Source of the DNA: Hoplostethus atlanticus
Lineage: Eukaryota; Chordata; Actinopteri; Trachichthyiformes; Trachichthyidae
Reading direction: 5' to 3'
Assembly: GCA_034670405.1 (NCBI GenBank)
Contig: JAXDDX010000011.1
Coordinates: 4,203,501 to 4,267,500 of the forward strand
DNA length: 64,000 nt
Shown here: positions 11,434-24,700 of the stretch, one piece after another
How positions within the stretch are numbered: position 1 is the first letter of the stretch
How the letters are laid out: the number at the start of each line of letters is the position of its first letter
Program-made: the position numbers and the translations under genes
Notes under the pieces: model-generated
Seen by the model: only the letters and a program-made list of their open reading frames with translations
Databases searched by the model: none
Told to the model about the DNA's origin: nothing

Positions 11434-14330
11434 GCTGCCATCTACCTGTATGGCCTTGTTGTGCAGGGTGAATCCTGAACGTATGGTCCCATCCAGCAGG
11501 CCCATGGAATCGGTGTTGAGGAGGAAGGGTGTTACCAGCGTGACGTACTTGGCCCCAGACCAGGGCTTCAGCAGGCCCGGGGCCCACTGCTCCGAATCCC
11601 CACCGACACTGTCGAGAACCACGTCAAACCTGGTGGCGGCAGATACAGACTGTCAACCTTATGGGAATCCTGGCAGAGGATGACTAAATACTAGCACACA
11701 CACACAGACACACGATCGTGGAATGCAGGTTTTGAAGTTATTAGTCTGGCAATATCCCAGAGTTATCATCTTATACCAGTATTGCCTTAATTCAGAGGAT
11801 ATTTTAGGAAGAGCTCATTGGTGTGCCGATTTGTTTTCTCTCTGTGCTAAAGCCAAGGTTGAACCAATTTTGTTTTGGGGGCAGAGAGGGGGGGGGGTGA
11901 CCTAGCGCCCACTCAGGCCTTGAGGCCTGGTCTCCATGGAAACTAGGAAGTGAATGAGTGAGCAGGTGTGCCAGGGTTCTTGCCATGCTGAGGGGGAGAT
12001 GCTTGCAAGGGTAGTTTAAGGGGGAAAAACACACGCGCAATTCAAACAGTACTAGAAGAGATGTCCATCAGATTGCCTGTCACTGACTCTAATGATACCT
12101 CGCAAACTGACTGAATCGCATAGGGCTTTTGTGCAGGAAACAGTCTACATTCTGACTTGCTCCTAAACCAACAAAAAAAAAAAAAGCACCACTTTGCACA
12201 TACTGTGGATGCATTTGATCTTCCGGTCTACGCACTACACAAGACATCAAGACCATTTTCGCAAAAGAATAACAACACATACTTCTCCATCATATCCAGT
12301 TTTTCAGCTGCATCTCCTGCTGTGTAGTCCACAACATCGTCGGCCCCCAGCCCTCTAACGAGCCCCTCGGCGTTCTGAGAGCAGGTTACGGTTATGTGGG
12401 CACCCCAGGCCTTCAGTAACTGGCGGCACACAGAGGAAGAAAGTACAAGCATACACACACACACAGCAAGTGGCCTTACACTCACAGAGTTTAAAAGCCT
12501 TGATCAGAAATGCTGGTATGGCTACTGAAGTACAGCTGTGATTACCGGTTGTGTGAAAAGGCCTCACCTGAATAGAGAATGTTCCAATACCTCCCGATCC
12601 TCCGGTGATCAACACTCTGGGGGGAAAAACCCATGCATTTTTTTTACTGTGCGGTTCATATATAAACGCTACTAAAAGGAGTGTGGGGAGGATTCACAGG
12701 ATCGGGGGCCATTCGATTCCAGGGTGTCTGAAAGTTTCATCAGGTTAATTGTAAGACTTTTCAAGGCCTTTGGCCTTTGATGCCAATTAGAATGAAATGT
12801 AGGACGGATCGCACCACTGAAATGAATTTGAAAATGAAAACGATTGCAGCCGTATCATACAGGTCTGCATGACTGGGCTGCTTTCTCACAAGAACAAGCT
12901 CGTAATTTGTGATATGCTGCGACCCATTTGCCTCCATGAAAACAGCTATAACCACACCTGCATTGCTGTTCTTTTTTCTTTTTTATTTCTAGCAACTGCC
13001 TCGGGGTGCAGTAGCTGGCACACACAAGGTTCGATGTCACATGAGATTAGAAAATATATTTTAATATTTCCTGGTTAGCTTCCACACTTTTGTCCAGAAA
13101 AAAACAGCAGTTACAGAGAGAATGCAATTAGTGGACTCCACATAGTTGAAGGAATGTAACCGTGTATCAGTGAAATAAGTTGAAACAAGAACTCATCTTA
13201 TAACAGCACTTTAGATCTCCTCTATCCTTGCAAGACAGTAAATGTTTTATGAAACATTCAGGGTAAAGCACTTATAAATAACTGTATTTACAATAACACT
13301 TGAAAGAATATTAGAAACTTATCAGAATATGAATCTTTAGGCAAACATGGAATCAACAAAGAGTAAATGAGATAATCAGTAGCAAGATTTTTAAAGAGAA
13401 AGCAACCAGTAGTTGACAACAGCTTAAAAGAAATTGGAAAAATATGTGGATTGGATATAGTTGTATAGTATAGTACTGTATATTTTATATAAAATTTTTT
13501 TCAATTAAAGTTGGCTTATTTGGGATTAGAAGAGAAGGTTGTGTTGCCACAGAATGTGTGTCTGTGTGTGTGTACCCATGCGTGCATGCTAGTGTGCATG
13601 TGTGTGTCAAGCAGTGCAGAGCGGTAGTGGTAGTTTTTATTGCTGGTGTTTTTATTTTAGATGTGTTGGATGTGCAGTATTTTATATTACATAGACGTAT
13701 TTGCGTACTTTTTTTATCTAGAAGCAGGAATTATGATTTTTTTTCCCCCCATAGCCTACACATGTGGACATGTGTTTGCAGTGGCAGCGGGGTGGTGGTG
13801 GTTGGATGTGGGGTCATTGGAAAGTGAATGGAAGTTACTAATGTTGGGTAAACAATGGCTGAGAAGCATGCATCTGGATCAGCCGTGTCCCCACAAAACA
13901 CAGCTGAAACAAACAATCTCAGAGAGAAATGCAAGTTGCATGCTGTAAGTGCATTAAGAAACTGGAACAATTTTAAGAGCGCTAAGATTTAATTTAAGAT
14001 TTAAAGGCTGTATGTAACAGTATTCAGGGACTTTTGATGATTTAATTCTAGAGATTTTAAGACTTTTTTCAGGATCTTTCAGGACACCGTGGATACACAC
14101 TGTCTGACCAGTGGTGTGTATGTGTGTGTATGTGTGATGATGTACCACAACAAGTACAGCAACTGGGTGGTGCATGTTGCCAGGGTCTGGGTGGTGCTTG
14201 CCTTTTATTGGAACAGTTGTCTCTGCAAAGACCACCTGCATTGACAAGGGCAGACATGGCTGTGGCGGCTGCATACGGGATGGATGCTGCTTCTGTGTGA
14301 CTCAGTGATTTTGGCTTGTGGGAGACCTGC

Positions 14331-14380
<50 letters not shown>

Positions 14381-15695
14381 TAGGAATATATCAAAACATA
14401 AAAATACAAACCTGTTAGTTCTCCCTACAGCCGTGTGTGTTTTAGAAACAATTAAAAGGCTCAGTCTAGTAATTGAGGGCAGTTAGCTAGGAGCTGCCAA
14501 GTAAATGAAGCACACGGCAAGCCAGAAACACTGGGCATTTTGTGTGTCTGCATAATTGCTGCTTCAGAGGCTCACCAAACGAACTTAATCCTAATTAATT
14601 CTTGCAGAGCAGGATTATATAATAGGATGCACTTCTTCCAAACTTTTCTTCCTCGCATTTTTGCAATTCATATGAGTTCTCTACAAAGGATGCCCTTGAT
14701 GCCATTTGTTATAAACTATAATGAACAGAGAAATCACATTCCTTTTAATTGAAGGTCAGCCGGTCTTGTTTGTGTTATGTGTGATGTGTCTCATATCTTA
14801 ATAGCCAACTTGGTGATGGTAACATTACCAGAAACCTACCTCATACTCTGTTAGAGTAACAAATTCTGCCAGGCTGCCTTGCTTCCAAGGAGGGACAGCA
14901 GCCCACACCTGAAACAGAGATTTGACTTTCAACATTCTGCACACTACACAACTTACCTAGCATACAGTGTCTATCAGCTAAGGAGACCAAATTAGTGTTC
15001 TCAAATAATTATGAGTCACATTCCTACGAAGAAGATGAAGAAACGAATACATGCTCTTTCTTCCGAGAAAACGTCTCATCATTGAAAGGGGAGCAGTGAA
15101 ACTCCATGCATGCAACAGGAAAAGCAATTACCTCATCTCCTGGGGAGAAGTGGGTCACCCCGGATCCACAGTCCACCACCACGCCAGACACATCACGACC
15201 CAGGATCAGAGGAAACTCACTGTCATTCTGCATCACAGACATTGGATCCCGTCTTAAGTTAAGTAATTTAGCCCCATACCCACCTGAAATCAAGGAAACG
15301 ACAAATCCCATTGAAAACAGAGGCAACCTGACCACAGTGGCTATGTTGACTATTTAAGACTGAATCTAAAAGCATGTATGGAAGTATTACTACTTACCCC
15401 TCATAGATATGTCAAGGGGGTTGAGACTAGCAGCATGGACTTTTATCATCACTTCACTGGCAACATTGATACTGGGGAACGTGATTTCATCTGTAAACCT
15501 CAAAACGCCATTAGTGCCATACTGGTCAATGACCCAAGCTGGCATGCCGTTCTGCAGTCTCGTAGATGACCTGCTAAGACTTCTTCTGCAACACACACTG
15601 CATCCTGCCCTGGCTAATGTTTTGGTCGAGCCAAATGCTTTCGCGTAGGACAAATAGGCAAGCCTAGTTGACGCCATTGCTCTGACGGGAGCCAT
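8651..15695 (-). CDS. rtn4ip1: reticulon-4-interacting protein 1, mitochondrial (NADPH oxidoreductase)
   Basis: Nine exons in transcript order: 15695-15398, 15283-15132, 14908-14840, 14326-14202, 12616-12568, 12419-12283, 11629-11446, 9799-9704, 8821-8651. They join to 1281 nt and encode 426 residues. The N-terminus ([20 protein letters not shown], then R/S-rich) looks like a mitochondrial presequence. The medium-chain dehydrogenase/quinone oxidoreductase fold follows: GroES-like part with LGRDVSGVV and [17 protein letters not shown], then Rossmann part with [16 protein letters not shown] (nucleotide-binding glycines at about 220-226), LGADDVVDY and [13 protein letters not shown]. The family protein (OPA10) binds NADPH and acts in mitochondria in coenzyme Q synthesis and complex I assembly. 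The C-terminus extends about 20 acidic residues beyond the usual HARGKTV ending. The exon 4 donor is GC. The start is the first ATG in frame, with no earlier exon needed. Confidence 0.96.
9255..9279. repeat. (GT)n microsatellite in rtn4ip1 intron 8
   Basis: Perfect TG/GT dinucleotides. A separate poly-G run lies at about 9489-9506. Confidence 0.9.
10718..10780. repeat. (CA)n microsatellite
   Basis: About 31 uninterrupted CA units in rtn4ip1 intron 7, with shorter interrupted CA tracts just before it (10675-10702). Confidence 0.95.
11388..11433. repeat. (TTTC)n tetranucleotide repeat next to a splice donor
   Basis: About eleven TTTC units, read as GAAA on the rtn4ip1 transcript. It begins 12 bases inside the intron from the exon 7 donor. 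Confidence 0.9.
14196..14201 (-). other. rtn4ip1: GC splice donor of rtn4ip1 exon 4
   Basis: On the minus strand the exon ends AAAAG and the intron begins GCAAGC. This matches the GC-AG subclass (AG then GCAAG). The join to exon 5 restores AGA (Arg) and continues as VLITGG, as in the family. No GT donor nearby gives a usable frame. Confidence 0.8.
14332..14378. repeat. (CA)n microsatellite abutting rtn4ip1 exon 4 acceptor
   Basis: On the transcribed strand it is (TG)n, running to within a few bases of the acceptor CGCAG. It replaces a normal polypyrimidine tract. Confidence 0.93.
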
Positions 15696-16080
15696 TTAAA
15701 TAGTCCTTCAGCTGTGTCTACAAAGTGAGCTTTTTATAGTTAATGAGATTTGGAAGCAGACCTGACACTAGCTGGCTAGCTAGCTAGCTATTCAGCTAAC
15801 GTTAGCGTGTCAAGGTTGTCTCCATTGAATGCTATGGAAAGATTAGCTATATTCAGAATGCATGTGTAAAAGTAGGCGAAGCCGCTTCACAACACGTTAA
15901 ATGAAGAAACGAGTGCCATTAAGCAAGTTGAACTGGGGACCAAACATATTGTAAAAACAAATAACACGCCCTTGCCTAGCTAGGTGGCTACATAACAAAC
16001 TAACCTTTGAACTCACAGCGACAGCCAATCAGAATTCTCTGGCTGAATCTTCTGACCAATAGGATAGGAGAGCAAAGATT
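15696..16080 (-). promoter_or_regulatory. rtn4ip1: likely rtn4ip1 promoter region
   Basis: This is sequence directly upstream of the rtn4ip1 start codon. Two CCAAT motifs (16025-16029 and 16056-16060) lie 330-365 bases from the ATG. No TATA box is evident, as is usual for housekeeping mitochondrial genes. A short GCTA repeat occurs at about 15771-15789. The transcription start is not determined. Confidence 0.4.
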
Positions 16081-17254
16081 ATGGGCTCACGCGTGTATAA
16101 ACAATAATACCAATATGAATATATTATTATTATTATTATTATTATTATTTAAACTGTTATTATTAAGGACATTTTAGGTAAACCTATCTTGAAAACGTTA
16201 AAGGAATGGTAGAACAGGTAACAAGAATGTTACCATGCACTTTGATAAATGATTCCTTCATGAACCTCTTGCCTTTTTTAGAATAATTATGATATTGAGA
16301 TTTATATTGATAGATACTTTTTTAATTCATCATTTTGTTAATATGTACAAACTTGTGATGTAGTGATTCCATTATATTCAATTCCCTGTTAATTTGTATG
16401 TGTGTGTCTGTTTATAATAATAAAAAAGAGGGGGGAAAGTGCACTGCTGGCTCCATTAAGGCTCATTTAGCACAGAAATGGTTCTCCGTTTTGTGGCAGT
16501 AATAGCCTATTATCATAACAATGCAAATGTACATGAAAAAATAATAACCCAATATGCTTGAGGGTCCACTAAACAGTAAAGCGACTGCTGAGTACTCCAT
16601 CAAATGGAGACAAATTGATGGAATACATACCAATGTACAAAGCAAAGGCTAATGGAGAGAGCACAGGCAAATGGACAGAACACATTATCTGTTTATGGCT
16701 GAGCAGTACACAGGGGGGCTGCATGGGGTTTGTTGTAATGTTTACACGCATGGCACAGTAGCCAATCACTATATAGTCTCATACTGGACTCATTAGGGAA
16801 ATGGGGTAACAAATTAGAAAATGCTAGCCATCTCATGAGCCTCTGCAGCTTATTGTTATCTGGCTTTGTGCTGATGTTCGTGGTTACAATGCAAGAAGGC
16901 TCAAAGCACAATGACAGCTCTCCTGTTTGACCGTAGACCCACTGGCTTGGGAGAATTGCTGCTGCGAAACCAAGAGCGGTTATATGGCTTGCCATCAGGA
17001 GATCTCACAAGGCATAAAAAGTAAGAAGCTCTACCACTTCCTGTTTTCCTAATTATACACTTGTGAAATCAATAAATAAACCAAATCGCACTTGTCTCAT
17101 GCAAATGACCTCATCTGCAAAGGGCTTGTCGTCACTTTTGGCAGCAGTACTGACTCACTCTTTTTCCACAGAGACCAAAGTGCCTCAAGTGTCTCAGTTG
17201 GCTCCATTCCGCACTGGAGGTGGCTGACTGACAAGTGGAGGGCAAGCGAGAGAG

Positions 17255-17351
17255 ACAGACAAAGAAAGAGAGAGAGAGATAGACAGATTGAGAGGGAGAG
17301 AGAGAGAGAGAGAGAGTGAGAAGGAAAAGAGTGAGAGAGAGAGAGAAAGAG
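17255..17351. repeat. GA-rich simple repeat
   Basis: Interrupted GA/GAGAGAC units over about 95 bases. Confidence 0.85.
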
Positions 17352-17419
17352 AACCCTAAGCGGCCCTGTGGCGGTATGATCATGATTCAGCATGAAACCA
17401 GGCAACACACACCACTGTC

Positions 17420-18320
17420 ATTATTATTGCAGCTCCCAGGGGACAGAGGACACAAGGAATATTGGGTGCTTTGTCTTTGCTGCCTCATTACGGCGGGGCT
17501 GCCTAATGAATAATGGGGCTTGGTGTCACTCAAAAAACCCTCAGTTCCAATGTTAGTGTGAGTGGGGCACGCTGCGGGACATAACCAGTATTGGCAGTTT
17601 CTTGCTGCCCGGCTAGCCAGGACAAGAATGGGTCAGACCAGCAGGGCAGCATCTGTCTGTCTCAAAAGGTTTGTTTGTTAGGAAGGTTGCCCTGGTTCCT
17701 AGAAAGGCCCTGTCTGGCTTGTTATCTGGGCCTCCTCACCATCTTGGGACCTGTGGCCCACATCACATGGTTGCTCTACATAAATCAAGCCTTTTATAAT
17801 TGATCTCATTTAGTGGTCTGGAAGGAAGCGGTCGTGTATGTGCGCTGTCAACGTCTGACCAAGGAGAGCTGCTGGACTCTCGAGGACCTTCACCCCCATG
17901 GAGTGAAGATGAATCCCAATCCCGAAGATGAATCGGGGAAACTCTCTCCAGCACAAGCATTACCTTTTTAACCTGTCTCACCCCTCCTTCAATGCACCGA
18001 TATCCTGGCTTTTCCTCTCTGCGTCGCCTTCCCCCGCTAATTTATTTTTTCTCTGAATCAAACAAACCAATTAGCAAACAAATCTCCAGATGTTTGGCAC
18101 ACCACTGCTAAATAATGAGCCTGTGGTGAGGTTGGGAACGGATCGCTGCTCTCTGCCCCCTAAGAAGAGCTGGATAATGAGCAGAAGCCTTGTTTACAAT
18201 GCGACTGAATGGCTCCTCCTGAGCAAAGGCAGAGCGCATGGAGGGCTGCACACCGCAACCTCTTACCAGTTGGACTCTGAAATGATATTTTTAGAATAAA
18301 CGAGTGGTTTCTCTCCTTGG
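17420..18320. promoter_or_regulatory. possible conserved non-coding element between rtn4ip1 and cd24
   Basis: A non-repetitive, TAAT-rich stretch with several homeodomain-like cores, such as CCTAATGAATAATGGGG and CCAATTAGCAAAC, and no coding potential. A regulatory role is inference only. Confidence 0.25.
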
Positions 18321-19174
18321 AAATTGCCCCGTTTTTTTTCTTTTTTTTTTTCTTTTTCTTGATCATGTCAGACGTGGTCCAGTGCAGTTGATACCTAACA
18401 CAGTGAAAGCTAGGGAGAGGAAATCTATAGGCTTTCTTCTAATGCAGTAAAACCCTCTTGGTAACTGCATGTATCTCTAGACGCTGCCCAATTAACAGGC
18501 CAGTAATAGCCAGTGAGATCAACTCAGCATTGTTATATGTTAACAGATGACTGTGTGTTTCATTTTGATTGGACCTGTAAGTGACACAGAGGAAGCACAT
18601 TGTTTCCTTGGCTCCTACTTTTGACAAACCTTACCATTTGACAAACAGCCACATCCACAGTAATAATGTTAGAAGTGTTAGGGCACTTCATGCCATACTG
18701 CACACAGTGTAATAAGGAATTTGTTTGCATGTCCTTCAGAGACGCGTATGCATGCATGCATTTGTCAGCAGGGGTTCGAGAACAGCCGGGGGCCGGTACA
18801 ACCTGGAGCAGGTAGGGGCTTGTCAACATGGATGCGTTCATTGGTTGGCACTGAACATGTGACCTTCTGCTTATACTGGATGGTCTCTCTGACCTTGGCT
18901 TAGATAAATGACTACAGACAAAGAAGGGATGTGACACCACTGCAGGCAGTTTAACAAAGAACGTTTACACACCAGTGATGCATCTGTTCCACGCGACTGT
19001 CATGTTATTGTGTCAGTGTCAAGAAACCCATACACAAAAAATGGAAGGCCATATACAGCACAGAGTCTGACATACATTTAAAAATATACATAATATATCC
19101 TGCCAAGTTATTTCAAAATAAAAGTACATATATTCATGTGTAATGCATCCAGGGATGTGCACATATAGTTTAAA

Positions 19175-19198
19175 TGATTGTATCCTGGGATACAATCA
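19175..19198. repeat. palindrome, 11-bp arms
   Basis: TGATTGTATCC, a two-base centre TG, and GGATACAATCA are perfect inverted arms. The A/T-rich surroundings (about 19060-19280) repeat TATAT and GGGATA motifs and are probably an old mobile element. Confidence 0.7.
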
Positions 19199-21688
19199 AA
19201 ATATACTCTTGGGTACTACTGTATATACTGGGATAAAATACATTGAAATATATTAAAAGATACAAATATATTATTAAGAGTGTTGCAAATTATGTACTTG
19301 TAATGTCATGGCTGTGAGTTGAGCTCATGACCTTTACTGCTCTCATCCATGAATTATTTCTAAAAAGAGAAACAACATTGCAACATTACAACATTGTAAA
19401 TAAGTCAAACTTTCCAATAAAAACTTGTGTCACTGTGTCCTGCTAGTGTATACCTAGTGTGTCTGCACACACACTGCATGTGGCACGCACACACACGTGC
19501 ACACGTACATACACACGCGCGCGCACACCATGATCACCGGACAGATGGAGGCAGTTACACAGGAAACACAATGCAGTCTGGCATTCATGGGGGAGATAGC
19601 ATCTTATCTGCAGGCTTCCTCCAAACTGCAAGGACAGCATCAGAAATATAATACACAGTTCAGTCTCTGTTTATCCCGCGGATTAGGGAGGACTATATAT
19701 GTTGACGTCAGAGTTATTGCTCTCAGTTCGGGATGGAAACTCTTGGGCTGTTCCAAAACACACACACACACACACACACACATACGTTTGCCCCCCCCCG
19801 CCCCAAAATGAGAAAAAAAAGTAACACCTACTATTAAAGAAGGACTGACAGCACAAAATCAAAACAAACTTTCCCGGACATGTCTTTTTTGTTATTTGAC
19901 CTATTTGCAAGTGGAGTGATCTGGAGGCTGGCCTTTTCACCAGTGCACTACTTTCTGGTTGGCTGTGTGGACCAGCGTCCAGTTCATCCTGACATGAGGA
20001 ATGGAGGAGGGCAGCGGGTTTGGAAGCGACTCAGGTCAGAGGAAGTGTTCACTCACTCGCTGTGCCCTGATGTCAGTTCTATGGGGGCTCCCTGACAACA
20101 CCCTATACTTCACCTCCCTCACATTGAAGTCATACTAAAGCCACGTGTGGATGTAAGGAATTACATTTACTCTAGTTAGGGTACTTAATTAGCTTTCATT
20201 CAGAAACATATGTATTATTTTCAGCAATATAAGGTAATTCCCACTCTGATACACACCTGCAGAAAGTAAAGTGGCTCTAAACATAAACTCTCATATCAGA
20301 GAATATTCCACCTACGCAAAAAAACACCTTAACTTTCCCGACAGGCCGTGTCTGACACCTAACTGGGCAGACATCTGAAAACAAACCATATTCATTACAC
20401 AAATGTCACTGCCTTTCTGTTGGAGTGTAAGCGGAGAAGAGAGGGGTGGGAGGGGAGGGGGGGTGCGTAGGGGAGTGAGTAGAGCTGGCTGGCTGCTAAT
20501 GAGATATCATCAAGGCGAAAGGCTCTTCAGAGGCACACTCTCAAATAAACTCTTTAATATAGTTATCACATACTCAGATACAACGACCAGCCACGAAATT
20601 AAGGTTGACATTTTCATTCATCGACGTAGCCGGTCCCCTTTAATGGAAAGACTCCGCACCGAATCTACACACGTCACACACTTCCTGTCTACAAGGAGGC
20701 GGCAGGTGTGATCTGTAGGTGTGAGCAGGAAGTGAGGCTGTGCTGGAAATACAAGAAGGGTCACAGTGAGAGAAGACCTCCTAGACACACGGTTCGTGAT
20801 GCAATGCTGTCTGTATCTAAATGTCCAGTGTAGCTCAGCACACTGTTGACCGGCCTGGTTCAGAGCCTGTGGGACGTCCTCCCTCCGCATCCACAGCGGG
20901 GTCCTGCAAAACGTCACGGGGACCAGGCAATGATGCAGGACTTCCTGCCTTGGGTGTCTGAAAGGAGAAGGGGCTGAGAGGAGAGAACGGGAGGTACCAA
21001 ACCACCAATGAGTCAAATCCTTGATGCCTACACTCCTGGTTGGGGATTTGAAATGCAGTAGGGTCAACCAGGGGATCCACAGTTTAAAATGTCAATGCAA
21101 ATCTGCGGCTCACAATGTGGAAATAATTGTTTATGGGTAATATCACATTGACAAGGCTTGTGGGAAGTTAAAATCATCGGTTCAACAAGCAACGGCTGAG
21201 TCAGCAGATCTCTTGCCAAAACTGCCTATCGGCCTGCGTTGTGGATGTTGCGGTCGAGGAAATGATTCTTTTCGTTTCCTGTGGAAGGGATGCAAATAAG
21301 GGTCGACTCCAGAAACCCCACGGTGGTTCGTCACTAGTTGGGGATAAAGAAAAATAAGAAGTCATGAGACTAAATAAAAAAAGGGGAAAAACAGAGATGA
21401 ATGATATCAGTGGCTGTATTTCTGCTCTGTGTCTGTTACCGATGTGCTCAATTGGTTTTTGCGTCTGAACCCAAATCTGACCCTGGTCACGGAGTCTCAG
21501 CCCAGTATATCGGACAGGGTAAAAAAAGGTACTTCCCTCTCCAAGCTGTTTTTCGGCTCACAGCCCTGTCAGAATATCTTGTGACCTACTTTTGGGTCCT
21601 ACCCTGGTTTATTCTAACCTTTAATAGGCTTCTGGTCTACGTCCGCGGTGCATGAAGAGCTGTCGACAAACAATGTTAGATATGAAAG

Positions 21689-21720
21689 ACTCCAGTCTGT
21701 GTGCAATGGGAGACTGGAGT
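21689..21720. repeat. small perfect hairpin
   Basis: ACTCCAGTCT (21689-21698) and AGACTGGAGT (21711-21720) are perfect inverted arms around a 12-base loop. Confidence 0.7.
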
Positions 21721-24700
21721 TGAATATCAACTGTGTGTGTGTGTGTGTGTGTGTGGTTGATATAAATGGGTGAAGTAAGGGCCACTTTCTTTTCCTGTTG
21801 TACACTTCATCAGAGTAGATATTTAAGAATGACACAAAAATCCATATCAGTTGAACTCCTAAACGCCATGTTGCCATTGACAGTTGGATGATAAAACGTT
21901 AGGGAGCATACAACACACTGATACTCATGTGGCCTGTTACTGCAAGTGAGAAATACTGTAGAATAGAAATCTAATTGTTAGACTTCTTCAGATTTTCTGT
22001 TGCTTTTAACAAGATCTCCCTCTGAGATTCTTGGTAGCGATGCCAGTTTTAAGTGTGTTTTTAAATCCGTCAGATGTCTTTGACAGGCAAGTGCAGCCTG
22101 GAAAAAGAGCATTGTTTCCCTGGTGCCCGTAGAGCAGAGCAGATTGTACTGAGACACACAGACTTTCTCTCTCTCTCAGACACGTCAGACGTATCCAACA
22201 GTTATTGTATTCAGGGGTTAATTTGTGTGGGTTCCTGCATGCTGCTTGTCGTACGGCTTTCTTTCGACACGAGTGGGTGTGAGCTATTCCCAGCAAACAG
22301 GTGCCATCAGGTGGCATCAGGTGTCCTTCCGAAAGGTTAGAGAAGACATGGGAGGATGGAGCTCGTCCTAGATATGCAGCTAGCTAGATCAGAGCCGGTC
22401 TCCGAGGACGCCCCGGCTCAGTTTGGTAGCCACCGACAGCGGGGACAGCAACACTGTAAATCTGGGATAGAACCTGATTTGCCTGTGAAATCAGGTTAGC
22501 TTAGAGGGCTCTCACTCCTGTCATGCTAAACAGGTCACACCATGCTGTGGCTCGCAAAGCAAAGAGACGAGGCCCCTCATGACAGCAGAGCAACCTAGGG
22601 AAATGTCCAGCGTGTGCGTGTTGTCGGACTGAATGCACGCTGCCTCCAATTAAACGATCACACATCCTGATCGCAACGGGGAGACCATTTCATGTGTCCA
22701 GCATCTCTGGAGCAGACACAAATCAGCCGCAGCATCGCGGCCTTGTCTGTCAGGATGTTCTGTTTCGGTTCGCCTGATAAATACTCTTAAATCTCTGAGG
22801 TCTTACTAAGCAAGGACACATTTACTGAACAGGACAGTTTCCCGGAGCGCTGTCGAACGTTTTTCCCTTTTTTTTTGGTTTCCATGGCGACAGCAGCTAC
22901 TTGATATGAATCAGGGAAACGGCACAGAGGGAGATACAGTGTGTGGGCCTAATTCACAAGCTACTACCGATTAGTAGAGAAGAGAGAGAACTCAAACTGA
23001 TTGATCCACTTAAGCACTTAATTAATACCGCAAAGGGGAGGCTCATTGTGTCCAAACCAGGGTAGCACAAGAAGAACTGGCCATCTGGCAGGAAGAACCC
23101 TTCAGCCATGGGCTGTTTGGTCCTCTCACTGATAGATTTACACTATTCATGATGTCAGCCTTTCCCCTCTTCTTTCAAAAAGCATATCCATCTTCTCCAG
23201 GTCATTATGGACCTGAACTATTCCTCTAACATTTGTTTTGTTTTTAATTTAAGGTTGATTTCATCCCACAGATTCAGTGGCATCCTATGAGTTGATGCCT
23301 ATAGGTCAAAGAACCTTAAATGATTGTGTAGACAATCAATTTGAGCTTCCTATTTTGATCAAGAATCCTTAGGTCTGCCGGATTTATACACAATGTGTTC
23401 TCCGAGGCACAACCCACTCATTCTTTGAGTTAAATGAATCAAATCAAAGGATAAATAAATGGATTTAATAGATTTTAGTGGGTTATAACCTGTTGCCAAA
23501 CCCGCTGTAATAAAAGGGAAGGAAATTGAATTGGTGGAAAACTAAAACTATTGATAGCAAACTTTGCTGTGAGACAGATTGGAGATACATTTGTGTTTCG
23601 TGTGGAAAATTAACTCTTGCCATGTGTGCGGTAAAGTGATGGCCTTGTTTTATTGGATCAAGTTATCTCTATCTATTTATCTATCTAAGAGGATGGATGA
23701 CGATAACATCATTCAAATTTCAATCTCTAATTTGGAGTAAATTGTTTATTTGACTGTATATTATAAGTATTTTGGAGGCAAAGTAACCTTCTTCCCAAGG
23801 TGAACAGCTTGCAAATCTGTGACAGAGATTTCAGAAATATGTAAATGTGTGCAAATGTTTTTTCCCCCTGACATTCTCCTGTTAAATCAGCAGAAGAAAA
23901 CACACGCTGGTACTTTGTTGCTTAAGACACGATTGTTGTTTTGGCATTTGGTTCTCCAGCAGAAGGGCTTATCGTGATTTGAATGACTGGATCAACAAAC
24001 CTGTTGATCCACTGAAGCGACTTCCCTCACTGGGGCCGATTTTCCCCTGTTGTATGTTATAGGTTGTATGTTGTATGTTGGATTCTTCAACAGAATCCAT
24101 TCTTATTTCTACAGTAGTTCCACTGCGTAAATTATTCACATACTGTGGATAAGACTAGCATGTAGCATATGTAACAGAATAGTTACCCTAAATTCGATCC
24201 CCCTGTTCCACCCCATGTATATGCAATTGGGATAGAAATAACCCCTAATAGATGCCATCATTGTTTATCTCCCCTACAGCCCCTGCTTTACCTGTGACTA
24301 CAATCCCAAGGCTGAACAATGAGTTTATATTTAAGGAGGACACATGAGGCTCAGATGCCGGTATGTTTGTTTGGGTAGCTACATTCTTATATAATGTTCT
24401 TATCTGGTCTGAACAGCTAGTTACTGTGGGTAGTTTATTGAAACTATAGATACTCCTAACAAGCCTAACATAAGCCTCAGGTGGCTACTTGTTCTTTTCC
24501 TCTTGCAAAGAAAGTAAAGGCTACTTGGTGTTCTTTGGAAATCAAAGGCCTATACCGATCGTTCTGTAGCAATACAACTGTTTGCTTCAGTAATCATCTT
24601 GTCAGTCTAAAACCTCAGAGCCTCCGACCGTCCACGCGTTCATCATCTCATGTCTGTGAATTAGCCAACACGGAGAGGTTTTCTGGTGCTAGGCAACAAG

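Noticed and set aside
18760-18800. tRNA-like T-loop (GGGGTTCGAG)
   Set aside because: No matching acceptor stem, D-arm or anticodon arm could be folded around it.
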